Shown here: positions 37,416 to 46,564 of the stretch, piece after piece
Numbering within the stretch: the stretch's first letter is position 1
How the letters are laid out: each line of letters starts with the position of its first letter
Source: Bradyrhizobium sp. 149
Lineage (GTDB): Bacteria; Pseudomonadota; Alphaproteobacteria; Rhizobiales; Xanthobacteraceae
Direction: 5' to 3'
NCBI RefSeq assembly: GCF_023073915.1
Contig: NZ_JADPKK010000012.1
Location: forward strand, 1-64,000
Length of the DNA stretch: 64,000 bases
The notes under the pieces: generated by a model
Database searches by the model: none
The model's input: only the letters and a program-made list of their open reading frames with translations
What the model was told of the DNA's origin: nothing
Translations under genes and position numbers: made by a program

Positions 37416-37631
37416 TTACTGCCCGTGGTCCGTCAGCACCTTGTCGCAGCCTTTGGTGAGCCGCGTACGGTTCTGCTTGAGGCAAGCAAGTACGGCGCCA
37501 TCGCCATTGTTCATCACTGGACGGCAGAAGCGCGTGACATCGCGCGCGCAGGCGTCGTGTCCGGGCTGCTGTTGCGCAGACACGCTCGATGCGCCCAGAG
37601 TCAAACAAACAATGAAAAGAAATCTGGTCAT
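37416..37631 (-). CDS. Small secreted cysteine-rich-repeat protein
   Basis: A 71-residue protein with a signal peptide cleaved near SAQQQ (about 20). The mature part has a single cysteine-rich repeat: HDACARDVTRFCRPV, GDGAVLACLKQNRT and LTKGCDKVL, giving four cysteines that should pair in the periplasm. It resembles the Cys-rich-repeat family found in many rhizobia. It is on the same strand as a larger relative (37813-38139), 181 bp apart. Confidence 0.82.
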   Translation of the reverse strand: MTRFLFIVCLTLGASSVSAQQQPGHDACARDVTRFCRPVMNNGDGAVLACLKQNRTRLTKGCDKVLTDHGQ

Positions 37632-37812
37632 CGCGCAATGCCTCTTACCCTGAAGATGTGCGGGCGAAGCTAGAGCGACGATCCCGAGGCCGCAACGGCT
37701 TTATTGACAGGCGGGCCTGCGCCGCCGCGTGGCTCCGGCATTCACGCCGGGGCACATCGCGAGGGGAGCTAACCGAGGCAACGACGCTATCGTTGCTGTT
37801 ACTGACTGTCTC

Positions 37813-38139
37813 TTATTGACTGTCCTGGGCGTCAGCGACCTTGCGTGACGCGCCGCCCTTGGCGAGCTCCTTGTCCATCACGGTGCGGCAGCCGGCGCTC
37901 AGATCCGAACGATGCTTCATCATGCACGCCGTGATCTTCGGGATGTTCGGGATTTCCGACGAGCACAGGCGGAAGGCGTCGCCCGTGCACTGCTGCTGCG
38001 CTTCGGACGAGAAGGCGAAGCTCGAGCCGGTCGAGGCGATCGACAGGATGGCCGCAAAGCCCAGGGCCAGGCTGGTGTCGCGGATCTTGTTGCTCAGGGA
38101 CTTGGTGTTCAGAGACTTGGTGTTCAGAGACTTGGTCAT
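37813..38139 (-). CDS. Secreted cysteine-rich-repeat protein with repeated N-terminal TKSLN motif
   Basis: A 108-residue exported protein. The N-terminus is MTKSLNTKSLNTKSLSNK, a direct pentapeptide repeat, followed by a signal-peptide-like helix SLALGFAAILSIASTGSSFAF. The mature part has QQQCTGDAFRLCSSE, ITACMMKHRSDLSAGCRTV, with four cysteines in the same spacing as 37416-37631. The ATG at 38139 has GGGAGC upstream. The N-terminal repeats are encoded by a 15-bp tandem array, so the tail length may vary between strains. Confidence 0.8.
   Translation of the reverse strand: MTKSLNTKSLNTKSLSNKIRDTSLALGFAAILSIASTGSSFAFSSEAQQQCTGDAFRLCSSEIPNIPKITACMMKHRSDLSAGCRTVMDKELAKGGASRKVADAQDSQ
38099..38137. 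repeat. Tandem 15-bp coding repeat
   Basis: The unit gacttggtgttcaga is repeated in direct tandem two full times plus a partial third, encoding the KSLNT repeats at the start of the Cys-rich protein. Confidence 0.85.
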
Positions 38140-38392
38140 TTGAAGCTCCCATTGGCACCGCTGGAAGCGGGCCCGTTGTTGATGGGAACGACAATGCTCC
38201 AGCAAAACAGTTTCCACTGTGATGACGGTCACGGGAGGGGCATCCTCTGTGATCTCGGTCACTTTGGCGCACCTCGCTGAAATTCCTCCGCATCCGCTGT
38301 CGTGTTGGTGTCACGTTAACTGTTCCTTCGCATTAATGGCTCGTCGAGCGGGAAATTCCGCCGGTTTGGTTGCGTAATTGGAAAGAATAGCG

Positions 38393-39436
38393 ATGCGTAA
38401 TGCGTTGGGCCTGATGCTGGCCAGTGTAGTTGCGGCGGTCGTGATTGCCGCCGGCGGTTGGTTTTATTATTCCTCGCGCGCCGATCAGGCCGCTCCCAAG
38501 ACAGTTGCCGCCCGTGCCGCCGATCAATTGTCGGCACAGGCGAAGCTCGCCGCCCGGGATGACGTCGAGACCACAGCGGCGCTCGTCGGCAAGCCGGCGG
38601 CACCTGCTCCGGCGCCCGCCCCGGCCATGCCGGTGCAGCAGAAATCGACCTGCGCCAATCCCAACGCGCTCGGCGTCTCCCGCGTGGTCGAGATCGACAG
38701 CACTGGCGGCCCGGGCTTCGGCTTCGACCATTTCAAGCAGTTCGATTTTCTCACCGACAAGGAAGTCGTGCTGACCTTCGACGACGGTCCCTGGCCGGTG
38801 AACACGCCCGCCGTGCTGAAGGCGCTCGCAGATGAATGCACCAAGGGCCTGTTCTTCTCGGTCGGCAAGCATGCGACCTACCATCCGGAAATCCTGCGCC
38901 AGGTGCTGGCCCAGGGCCATACGGTCGGCGCCCACACCTGGTCGCACGTCAATCTGAACGGCAAGAAGATGACGGAGCAAATGGCCAAGGACGAGGTCGA
39001 GAAGGGCTTCAGCGCAGTACGATTCGCGCTCGGCACCAATCCGGCGCCGTTCTTCCGCTTCCCGCAGCTTCAGCACAATCCGGCGATGGTGAGCTATTTC
39101 GGCACCCGCAACGTCGCGATGTTCTCGACCGACATCGACTCCTTCGACTTCAGGAAGGGCGCGACGCCGGAGAAGATCATCGAGACCGTCATGACCAGGC
39201 TCGACAAGCTCGGCAAGGGCATCATTCTGATGCACGACTTCCAGAAGCACACCGGCGAAGCCATGCCCGCGCTGCTCGCGCGGCTCAAGGCCGGCGGTTA
39301 CAAGATCGTGCAGATGAAGGCCAAGACGACCTTCCAGACGTTGCCGGAATATGACGAGGCACTGCTCAAGGACCTGAAGGTGCCGACCTCGAGCGCGCGT
39401 CCAATCGGGAGCGTGGTGCAGACGGTTTCGCAGTAG
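38393..39436 (+). CDS. Polysaccharide deacetylase (NodB/chitooligosaccharide deacetylase-like)
   Basis: A 347-residue periplasmic or membrane-anchored deacetylase. An N-terminal helix (about 7-25) and an Ala/Pro-rich linker precede the NodB-homology domain (about 115-320). Motif 1 is TFDDGP (residues 128-133), motif 2 HTWSH (H181, H185) supplies the metal histidines, and later blocks are FFRFPQL and IILMHDFQKHTGEA. It should remove acetyl groups from an N-acetylated glycan such as peptidoglycan or exopolysaccharide. The short in-frame TTG start at 38378 is not used because the ATG at 38393 is better placed. Confidence 0.92.
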   Translation: MRNALGLMLASVVAAVVIAAGGWFYYSSRADQAAPKTVAARAADQLSAQAKLAARDDVETTAALVGKPAAPAPAPAPAMPVQQKSTCANPNALGVSRVVEIDSTGGPGFGFDHFKQFDFLTDKEVVLTFDDGPWPVNTPAVLKALADECTKGLFFSVGKHATYHPEILRQVLAQGHTVGAHTWSHVNLNGKKMTEQMAKDEVEKGFSAVRFALGTNPAPFFRFPQLQHNPAMVSYFGTRNVAMFSTDIDSFDFRKGATPEKIIETVMTRLDKLGKGIILMHDFQKHTGEAMPALLARLKAGGYKIVQMKAKTTFQTLPEYDEALLKDLKVPTSSARPIGSVVQTVSQ

Positions 39437-39463
39437 CGCGCCCGATCAGATCCAAAATCATTA

Positions 39464-39490
39464 TGTCATGGCCGGGCTTGTCCCGGCCAT
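39464..39490. repeat. Half copy of the tggccgggcttgtcccggcca repeat
   Basis: It carries tgtcatggccgggcttgtcc followed by cggccat. The inner dyad ggccgggcttgtcccggcc is itself self-complementary. It lies just downstream of the deacetylase gene. It is related to 21597-21678. Confidence 0.7.
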
Positions 39491-39514
39491 GTGCTTTTGG
39501 GGACCAATGATTCC

Positions 39515-39901
39515 CTACCAGTAAATGCCGTGGCGATGCAGCTCGCTGATGATGCGGCCTTCGGTCCAGGTGCGCTTGTGCTTCGGCTTGTCCGCCTTTG
39601 CGGTGGTCTTCGCGGCGGGCTGGGTCGTCGCAGCGGGCGCTGAAGTCGTCGTGGTCGTGGGTGTGGCGGTTGCCGCAGGCGCAGCAAGCGAAACCACCGG
39701 CGGGCGATCGAGATATTTCGGAGCTTCGGCGGCTGGCACGGCTTCGCTTACCTGCGTCGGTGCGGCGGCAAGCGCCGGCGCCGTTTGCTGAACCGAAGCC
39801 GGCTCGTTCACCGCGGACAGCGACAGGCTGCGCGGGCCTTCGGCCTGGGCCGATGCAGAGACCAGCACCATGGCGGCGGCCACCAGAATGATCTTGCGCA
39901 T
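39515..39901 (-). CDS. Hypothetical secreted Ala/Thr/Pro-rich protein
   Basis: A 128-residue protein with a signal peptide cleaved near ASAQA (about 20). The middle is low-complexity Ala, Thr and Pro. The C-terminal 25 residues are conserved-looking: basic KPKHKRTWTEG and the end ISELHRHGIYW. Function unknown; I do not recognise a family. It converges with the deacetylase gene. Confidence 0.65.
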   Translation of the reverse strand: MRKIILVAAAMVLVSASAQAEGPRSLSLSAVNEPASVQQTAPALAAAPTQVSEAVPAAEAPKYLDRPPVVSLAAPAATATPTTTTTSAPAATTQPAAKTTAKADKPKHKRTWTEGRIISELHRHGIYW

Positions 39902-40153
39902 ATGAAATATCTCCCCGTGTTTGGCGTGAACGGGACACTAGGGGAGCCGATCGCGAGTTTATGTGATCACGATCACCATCAAGGAAGTCGACGACGGCAT
40001 TTGGCTCGTCAGCTTCATGCACTATGATCTGGGATACTTCGACCTGGAGCAGAAAACCCTGCAACCCCCTCGACAACCCGTTCGGCACGAGGTTGTCACC
40101 CATCTCTTAGGTACGACCTGTTACCGATGTCTCCGGGCCGGACATTTGAGCGC

Positions 40154-40229
40154 TGGTGCCGCAAGAGGGATTCGAACCCCCGACCCCGTCATTACGAATG
40201 ACGTGCTCTACCAACTGAGCTATTGCGGC
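40154..40229 (-). tRNA. tRNA-Thr (anticodon CGT)
   Basis: A 76-nt cloverleaf on the minus strand with encoded CCA. The acceptor GCCGCAA pairs with TTGCGGC, and the anticodon stem CGTCA/TGACG encloses TTCGTAA with anticodon CGT (codon ACG). The T-arm GGGGG/CCCTC-like stem encloses TTCGAAT. Confidence 0.96.
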
Positions 40230-40329
40230 GAACCCTGCCGGGGCCTGCGCGAGGCCGGTCCCGATACGCGCGCTCCTGATATCGGGCATGGCCCGAATTG
40301 GCAAGGTGGAGCCGGCTTCGAAATGCCGC

Positions 40330-42117
40330 TCACCCGCCCCAGCGAGACCAGAATCCGCGCCAGCCGCCGGCCTGGGCCTTTGCATGGTCCTTGGGCGTGC
40401 CGATTTGTTCCGTAAATTCATCGCTCGGACCCTCGTCATCGATTCCGGGATCGTCCGGGGCGCGAATGATCGGGATGACGGCGGGAATAGGCGCTGGTGC
40501 AGGCTTGCCGAGGTCGGCGCGGGTCCGGAACACCGGCGTTGCCGCCGCCGGCGATGATTCGGCGGGTTCAGGGGCCGGTTTGATCGGCTCGGCGGCCGTG
40601 ACGACCGGCTCGTCCTGCGTGGTTTCCTTGGCGGTCTCCCTGACGGCTTCCTTGGCCTCAAGGGGCGGCGAATTGTCCTGCGGGGCCGGTACCGGGTCCG
40701 GCGCCGTTACAGGCGGTTCCGCCGGGCTTTCGCTCGGCGCCGCGGTCACTCGCTTCGGCGGCGGAGCCGCCAGCATGGCTTCCTCGAACGCCGAGGATTC
40801 GATCATGTCGCCCTTGCCGGAAGGAAGACTCGCGACCGGCGTCTGCCACTGGAAGGCGTCAAGGCGGCCGGTAACCGGGGACACCGGACGCCAGCGGTCG
40901 CTGACATAGCCGTCGGCGGTCCAGGCAGGATCATGGCGGGCGCGCACCGCGCGCAAGGTCCAGGCGCGGGCCCGGCCGCCGTCACCATGCTCGGTGCGCT
41001 CGATCTCCGCCATCAGCAGCGCCACGCGCTGGGTCGGATCGTTGACGTAAGGCGCCAGCACCGCGCGCGCACGGGCGAACTCGGATGCATCGATCGCGGC
41101 GCGCGCGATCGCCAGTTGGCCCTCGACATGGCCGGCCTTGTCGGCAGGAATCTTGGCGGCAAGCGTCTCGACCCGTTGCAAGCGCTGCCGCGCGGAATCG
41201 CCGAGCTTCACATGCGCATAGGCATCCGCAAGATCAGGATGCGGATTGGCGAGCCAGGCGGCTTCCACCAGCTTCATGGCACGGCGCACCTGATGCGCCT
41301 CGCTCTCGAATTTTGCAGCGAGCACTGCAGCGGGGACCAGGGTCGGCGCGAGCTTGATCGCCTCCATCACGCTCTCGCGCGCGAGGTCGCGGTCCATGGT
41401 TTCCAATTCCAGCGCGCGTGCGGCGAGCAGGACACCGCGCTGGCGGCGATAGGCCTGCTTGTCGATCGGGCCCGCCGACAGATTCGAATCGAGGAGCGCG
41501 AGCGCGCCGCTCCAGTCGCCGCGCGCGCAGCGGAAGCCGAGCACCGCATGCGAGGCCCAGGTCGAGGACGGCGACAGCTTGATCGCTTCCTCGGCGATCA
41601 TCACCGCGCCGACCGCATCGTCGGCGCGCTGCGCCTCGATGAACAGGCCGCGAAGACCGAGCAGGCGCGTGTCCTCGCGCTCGGCCATGACACGGAAGAC
41701 GCGCTGGGCCTCGTCGCGATTGCCCTCGAGCTGGGCCGATTGTGCATGCAGGAGAAGCGCGAGCGGATCGTTTGCGGCCAGCCGCCGCGCGGTGTCGGCG
41801 TGGCGGCGAGCAAGCGCAGTGTCGCCATGGCCGATCGCAAGCAGGCCGTGGGTGATGGCGTGGCGGCCGCGGGCGTGACGCTTCTCATGACGACGGCGGC
41901 GCAGACGCCCCGGAGCGCGCAAGGTCATCGTCAGCAGACTCCAGACGAGCACGACTGCCGCGGCAAAGAGGCCAAGCAAGAACACGAATCTGGGAAGCGT
42001 CGTCGTGGCGCGGAAAGCGCCCGCGGTCAGGACGAGCTCTCCGGGCTGGTCGGCAACCCAGGCCGCGCCAGCCGCCGCGAGCGCGATCAAGACGAGGAAG
42101 AGGACGATGCGAAGCAT
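40330..42117 (-). CDS. hemY: HemY-like heme biosynthesis-associated TPR protein
   Basis: A 595-residue inner-membrane protein of the proteobacterial HemY family (a TPR protein, not the Bacillus HemY oxidase). Two membrane helices open the protein (IVLFLVLIALAAAGAAWVA and FVFLLGLFAAAVVLVWSLL), followed by TPR-type helical repeats (about 90-410) and an acidic, Pro/Ala-rich C-terminus. It is required for tetrapyrrole synthesis in some bacteria. It follows the mitofilin-like gene by about 35 bp on the same strand. Confidence 0.88.
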   Translation of the reverse strand: MLRIVLFLVLIALAAAGAAWVADQPGELVLTAGAFRATTTLPRFVFLLGLFAAAVVLVWSLLTMTLRAPGRLRRRRHEKRHARGRHAITHGLLAIGHGDTALARRHADTARRLAANDPLALLLHAQSAQLEGNRDEAQRVFRVMAEREDTRLLGLRGLFIEAQRADDAVGAVMIAEEAIKLSPSSTWASHAVLGFRCARGDWSGALALLDSNLSAGPIDKQAYRRQRGVLLAARALELETMDRDLARESVMEAIKLAPTLVPAAVLAAKFESEAHQVRRAMKLVEAAWLANPHPDLADAYAHVKLGDSARQRLQRVETLAAKIPADKAGHVEGQLAIARAAIDASEFARARAVLAPYVNDPTQRVALLMAEIERTEHGDGGRARAWTLRAVRARHDPAWTADGYVSDRWRPVSPVTGRLDAFQWQTPVASLPSGKGDMIESSAFEEAMLAAPPPKRVTAAPSESPAEPPVTAPDPVPAPQDNSPPLEAKEAVRETAKETTQDEPVVTAAEPIKPAPEPAESSPAAATPVFRTRADLGKPAPAPIPAVIPIIRAPDDPGIDDEGPSDEFTEQIGTPKDHAKAQAGGWRGFWSRWGG

Positions 42118-42152
42118 GACGATCCCTATACGCGCTGATTATTGCGCGAACC

Positions 42153-43418
42153 TTATTGACCAGGCTTGACGAGATCCGCCATGGCGCCGTCGGCGAATTT
42201 GCGTGAGGCGGCGAGCGCGGCATCACGGGCATCGGCCTTGTCGAGCCAGGCTTGCGCCGGTGCACGATCGGCTTCGGACAGCGTCTTCAGCTCGCGCCGC
42301 GCCTCGGCGAAATCGTTGCGCAACGCAGCCGCCGTTGCCCGCGCGACGATGGCGCCGCGGTCGTTGCCGACCCCGTCGGTACGCTCGATGCGGACGAGTT
42401 TTGACGCCCCCGCCTGAAGACGCTCGACGATGCCGGTGCCGTTGGCCGGGGCTTCCGGCGGCGGCGACAATTTTGGCACGATGTTGAGGAGCTCGCGACT
42501 GAGCGCCACCGGCGTCGGAATGCCTGACGCTGCGAAGGTGTCGAGCGGCTTCAGCATGTCCGGCTTTGCTGCCAGCGACCGTGCCGCGGCAAGTTGCGAT
42601 TCGTAAGCGTCGCCGTGGCGAACGGCGACGTCGAGCAGGGCCGCCGCCACCACATGGCGCAACGGCTTGTCGTCCATCGTCTTTGTGTCGGCGATCTTCT
42701 CGCTCTGCTGCGCGAGCTCGGCACGGTCGGTCTTGCGCTCGAGCTGCGCGAGGCGGTCGTTGAGGGCGGCAAGATCGGGCGCGGCAGCGCGCGGCGCCGA
42801 TTTCGCGTCGTTCAGGGCGCTCGCGGTGTTGTCGGACTGCGCGCGCAGATTGGCGATGTCGCTGCGCAGGCTCGTTGCGGATTTCTCCAGCGCATCGATC
42901 CGCGCCACCAAGGCCGGATCAGCGGCAGGCTTGCCCGCCTTGGCTTCGACCGCGGCCACGCGCCCGCTCAGCGCGTCGATGGTTGCGCCGGTCACTTGCG
43001 GAGCGGCCGGCGGCGCCTGCACCGCGGGCCAGCCCAGCATCCAGCCGACCGCGATCACAATTGCGGCTGCGACCGCGCCGGAGAACGGCGCGATAACCCA
43101 AGGTGAAATCGACGGCGATACCGACGCGGACGCAACGGAAGACCGCTCCTCGGCAGGTTCGGGCTGCGGCTCGGCATCAGCTTCTTCAGACTTGGCTTCT
43201 TCAGACTTGGCTTCTTCAGATTTGGCCTCTTCAGACTTGCTTTCTTCAGACTTGGCCTGCTCAGGCGCGGCCTGCTCGGACGCCGCCCCCGGCTCGCCCG
43301 CCACCTCCTGCGGCTGGGTCGAGACTTCGGTTGCCTCGAGGTCGATGGTGGGCGGGGTGCGCTTGGCACGGCTGGACCCGGGAGCCAATCCTGCGTCTTC
43401 AGGCTTGTCGTCGGCCAT
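42153..43418 (-). CDS. Mitofilin/Mic60-like inner-membrane protein
   Basis: A 421-residue protein equivalent to alphaproteobacterial Mic60 (COG4223). The order is an acidic tail (about 1-105, containing repeated KSEEA units), one membrane helix (VIAPFSGAVAAAIVIAVGWMLGW, about 107-129), a coiled coil (VAAVEAKAGKPAADPALVARI and later SATSLRSDIANLR), and a C-terminal mitofilin-like helical region ending ADLVKPG. Mic60 shapes intracytoplasmic membranes and cristae. Its place between hemD and hemY is the known alphaproteobacterial arrangement, so the three may share a role at the inner membrane. Confidence 0.85.
   Translation of the reverse strand: MADDKPEDAGLAPGSSRAKRTPPTIDLEATEVSTQPQEVAGEPGAASEQAAPEQAKSEESKSEEAKSEEAKSEEAKSEEADAEPQPEPAEERSSVASASVSPSISPWVIAPFSGAVAAAIVIAVGWMLGWPAVQAPPAAPQVTGATIDALSGRVAAVEAKAGKPAADPALVARIDALEKSATSLRSDIANLRAQSDNTASALNDAKSAPRAAAPDLAALNDRLAQLERKTDRAELAQQSEKIADTKTMDDKPLRHVVAAALLDVAVRHGDAYESQLAAARSLAAKPDMLKPLDTFAASGIPTPVALSRELLNIVPKLSPPPEAPANGTGIVERLQAGASKLVRIERTDGVGNDRGAIVARATAAALRNDFAEARRELKTLSEADRAPAQAWLDKADARDAALAASRKFADGAMADLVKPGQ
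43181..43258. repeat. Tandem 15-bp coding repeat (KSEEA units)
   Basis: Units like ttcttcagacttggc follow one another about five times with few substitutions and encode EAKSE pentads in the mitofilin-like protein. Confidence 0.85.
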
Positions 43419-43483
43419 CGTGACGGTTCCTCACACTTGCATGCCCTAAACGGATTCGATTGCGTCGAATTCGGCCCGACCTC

Positions 43484-44230
43484 TTACGCCAAACGGGTGC
43501 GCAAAGCACGCTCCAAGGTGTCAAATAAGGCATTTTCCTCCGGCGCCGCGGCCACCAGAACCTGCGAGGCACCGGCCTCGCGCAGCACGCCTGCGACCGT
43601 CTCGGACAGGCAGCATTGCGGGATGGCCAGAGCCGAGATTTCGACGCCTTCGTCGCGCGCGGCCTCCAGGAAAGCCCGCGCGCTGCGGCGGGAGTAATGC
43701 AGCACCGCCTCGATTCCATGGGCGGCAAAGCCCTCACAGACCTCGCGCGGCAACAGCTTGACCGGGGCCATGCGATAGGTCGTCTGCGTGACGACGTTGA
43801 TACCTTCGGCGCCCAGCTCACCGCTCAGGTCGCGCGACAGATCCGCGCCCGCGAGATAAAGCAACGTGCTCTTTTTCTTCAGCCGCTTGTCGCGGGCGCT
43901 CTGCACCAGCTTGTCGCGCAAGGCCGCGGCATCGCCGCCGGCGACGACCACCTCGGCAAAGCCGGCGTCACGCGCGGCGGCGGCCGTGTGCTCGCCGACT
44001 GCGAACAGCGGCAGCTTCAGCAGGCCAAGGTCCGGCAATTGCGGCGCGACGGCACGGATGGCATTGGCCGATGTGACAATGACGGCGCTGTAGCTCGTTT
44101 CACTCTCGTCATGGAAGGCGACCGGCTCGAACTTGAGCACCGGCGCGAGCAGCACCGCATGCCCCCGTGCACGCAGATTTTCCGCCGTCGCCTCATTGTC
44201 GGGATGCGGCCGTGTGACAAGAATGGACAT
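43484..44230 (-). CDS. hemD: Uroporphyrinogen-III synthase
   Basis: A 248-residue cytoplasmic enzyme that closes and inverts ring D of hydroxymethylbilane to give uroporphyrinogen III. The family is weakly conserved, but the two-domain pattern is seen in SILVTRPHPDNEATAENLRARGHAVLLAPVL, VIVTSANAIRA and [16 protein letters not shown]. The ATG at 44230 is used because it begins the conserved ILVTRP block; an in-frame reading continues upstream into the tsaD region and is not coding. It heads the hemD-mic60-hemY set, divergent from tsaD. Confidence 0.92.
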   Translation of the reverse strand: MSILVTRPHPDNEATAENLRARGHAVLLAPVLKFEPVAFHDESETSYSAVIVTSANAIRAVAPQLPDLGLLKLPLFAVGEHTAAAARDAGFAEVVVAGGDAAALRDKLVQSARDKRLKKKSTLLYLAGADLSRDLSGELGAEGINVVTQTTYRMAPVKLLPREVCEGFAAHGIEAVLHYSRRSARAFLEAARDEGVEISALAIPQCCLSETVAGVLREAGASQVLVAAAPEENALFDTLERALRTRLA

Positions 44231-44374
44231 CGCTTGTGTTCCCGAACCACGTGGCGGTGGCGCTTTCACGAGGATGGCCGCGCGTGGCGATTGCGCAAGC
44301 CGACCCCGGAATGCTACCGGACGTACCAGAACTCTGCTTTGCGGATGAGCGCAAGGGGCTGAGAAGGGCGCAAA

Positions 44375-45466
44375 TTGGATAACAATTCGCCAATGCTGGT
44401 GCTGGGTATCGAAACCACCTGCGACGAGACCGCCGCGGCCGTAATTGAGCGTGCGCCTGACGGCAGCGGCAAGATCCTGTCCAATATCGTACGCTCGCAG
44501 ATCGAGGAGCATGCCCGTTTCGGCGGCGTGGTGCCGGAAATCGCGGCCCGCGCTCATGTCGACCTGCTCGACGGCATCATCGACCGCGCCATGCACGAGG
44601 CCGGCATCGACTTCGCCCAGCTCAATGGTGTCGCGGCCGCGGCGGGGCCGGGACTGATTGGTGGCGTCATCGTCGGGCTCACCACCGCGAAGGCGATCGC
44701 GATGGTGCACGACACGCCCCTGGTCGCGGTGAACCATCTGGAAGCGCATGCGCTGACGCCCCGCCTGACCGACGCACTCGAATTCCCCTATTGCCTGTTC
44801 CTCGCCTCAGGCGGCCATACCCAGATCGTCGCCGTTACCGGCGTCGGCCAATATGTGCGACTCGGCACCACCGTCGACGATGCGATCGGCGAGGCTTTCG
44901 ACAAGGTCGCGAAAATGCTGGGCCTGCCCTATCCGGGCGGCCCAAAGGTCGAACGCGCGGCAGCAAGCGGCGATCCGGCGCGATTTGCGTTTCCGCGGCC
45001 GATGCAGGGACGCCCCGACGCCAATTTCTCGCTATCGGGATTGAAGACGGCGGTGCGCAACGAAGCGAGCCGGCTAGCTGAGATCACGCCGCAGGACGTC
45101 AGCGATCTCTGCGCGAGCTTTCAGGCCGCCGTGCTCGACTCCACCGCCGACCGGTTGAGCGTCGGTCTGAAACTTTTCCGCGAGCAGTTCGGCGCGCCGC
45201 GTGCGCTGGTGGCGGCCGGCGGCGTCGCCGCCAATCAAGCGATCCGCGGCGCCCTGCATGATGTCGCGAGGAAAGCCGGAACACAATTGATCATGCCGCC
45301 GCCGGCGCTCTGCACCGACAATGGCGCAATGATCGCCTGGGCGGGCGCCGAACGTCTCGCACTCGGCATGACCGACACGATGGAAGCACAGCCGCGCGCG
45401 CGCTGGCTGCTCGATGCGAACGCGACGGCACCGGCCGGGTACGGCAAGACGCGGGCTGGATACTAG
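44375..45466 (+). CDS. tsaD: tRNA N6-adenosine threonylcarbamoyltransferase
   Basis: A 363-residue ASKHA-fold enzyme that with TsaB/E/C makes t6A37 on ANN-decoding tRNAs. The metal-binding histidines are in NHLEAHALT (H121, H125). The N-terminal [14 protein letters not shown] and the [13 protein letters not shown] block are typical. The start is probably TTG 44375, preceded by GAAGGG; an ATG seven codons on is possible. gpsA starts two bases after the stop, so they form an operon. Confidence 0.96.
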   Translation: MDNNSPMLVLGIETTCDETAAAVIERAPDGSGKILSNIVRSQIEEHARFGGVVPEIAARAHVDLLDGIIDRAMHEAGIDFAQLNGVAAAAGPGLIGGVIVGLTTAKAIAMVHDTPLVAVNHLEAHALTPRLTDALEFPYCLFLASGGHTQIVAVTGVGQYVRLGTTVDDAIGEAFDKVAKMLGLPYPGGPKVERAAASGDPARFAFPRPMQGRPDANFSLSGLKTAVRNEASRLAEITPQDVSDLCASFQAAVLDSTADRLSVGLKLFREQFGAPRALVAAGGVAANQAIRGALHDVARKAGTQLIMPPPALCTDNGAMIAWAGAERLALGMTDTMEAQPRARWLLDANATAPAGYGKTRAGY

Positions 45467-45468
45467 CA

Positions 45469-46449
45469 ATGACAGCGTTCCAATCCGTTGCGGTGGTTGG
45501 AGCCGGCGCCTGGGGCACAGCGCTGGCGACGGTGGCGGCGCGGGCCGGACGGAACGTGACGCTGTGGGCGCGCAATCCCGAGCACGCGACGCGAATCGGA
45601 TCGACCCGCGACAATCCGCGGCTGCCGGGCGTGCGGCTTGCGCCGGAGATCATGGTGACGAGCGATCTCGCCATGGCGGCACGCGCCGATATGCTGCTGA
45701 TCGCAACGCCGGCGCAGCATCTGCGCGGCGCCGTCAACATGTTGGCCTCGCATCTGACAGCACCAACGCCAATCGTCGCCTGCGCCAAGGGCATCGAGCA
45801 CGGCACCCATAAATTTATGACCGACGTGATCGTCGAGGCCGCGCCTCACGCGCAGCCGGCGATCCTGTCGGGCCCAAGCTTTGCCGACGATGTCGCGCGT
45901 GGCCTGCCGACTGCGGTCACGCTGGCGGCGAGGGAAGAAGCGCTGGCGAGCCACCTGGTGCAGGCGCTGGGCTCGGCGACCTTCCGGCCCTATCACACGA
46001 CCGATGTCCGCGGCGTCGAGATCGGCGGCGCGGCCAAGAACGTGCTGGCGATCGCCGCCGGCATCGTGGTCGGCCGCAACCTCGGCGCTTCCGCTCTCGC
46101 CGCGCTGACCACACGCGGCTTCAGCGAGCTGGCACGGCTCGGCCGCGCTTGCGGCGCGCGCACGGAAACGCTCTCCGGCCTCTCCGGCCTCGGCGACCTG
46201 CTCCTGAGCTGTTCGACCGCGCAATCGCGCAATTTCGCGCTCGGTATTGCGCTCGGTCGCGGCGAGGCGGCGCCGGCGGGCAAGCTTGCTGAAGGTGCAT
46301 TCACTGCGCCGGTGCTGGTCGAGCTCGCGGCCGCGCGGGACGTCGATATGCCGGTCTCTCAAGCGGTGGCCGCCATCCTGGATGGCAGGTTGACGATTGA
46401 CGCCGCGATCGAAAGGCTGCTGACACGGCCGTTCAAGGCCGAGGAATGA
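45469..46449 (+). CDS. gpsA: NAD(P)-dependent glycerol-3-phosphate dehydrogenase
   Basis: A 326-residue enzyme that reduces dihydroxyacetone phosphate to sn-glycerol-3-phosphate for phospholipid synthesis. The Rossmann motif is [13 protein letters not shown] (G11, G13, G16). [13 protein letters not shown], the [17 protein letters not shown] block and the catalytic-lysine helix [19 protein letters not shown] are intact. [12 protein letters not shown] completes the signature. It lies two bases downstream of tsaD. Confidence 0.97.
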   Translation: MTAFQSVAVVGAGAWGTALATVAARAGRNVTLWARNPEHATRIGSTRDNPRLPGVRLAPEIMVTSDLAMAARADMLLIATPAQHLRGAVNMLASHLTAPTPIVACAKGIEHGTHKFMTDVIVEAAPHAQPAILSGPSFADDVARGLPTAVTLAAREEALASHLVQALGSATFRPYHTTDVRGVEIGGAAKNVLAIAAGIVVGRNLGASALAALTTRGFSELARLGRACGARTETLSGLSGLGDLLLSCSTAQSRNFALGIALGRGEAAPAGKLAEGAFTAPVLVELAAARDVDMPVSQAVAAILDGRLTIDAAIERLLTRPFKAEE

Positions 46450-46564
46450 CGGCGGCCGTCGCCTCGCAGGTGGTACTTCACGACCCGTGCACGCTGGTCT
46501 AGCCTAGCGGCACACCGCAGGATCCCGGTCCAACAATAACGAAACGGATCCAGGGGAAGAACGC

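Noticed and set aside
37632..37812. Small RNA gene between the two Cys-rich proteins
   Set aside because: No strong terminator or hairpin with T-tract was found to support one.
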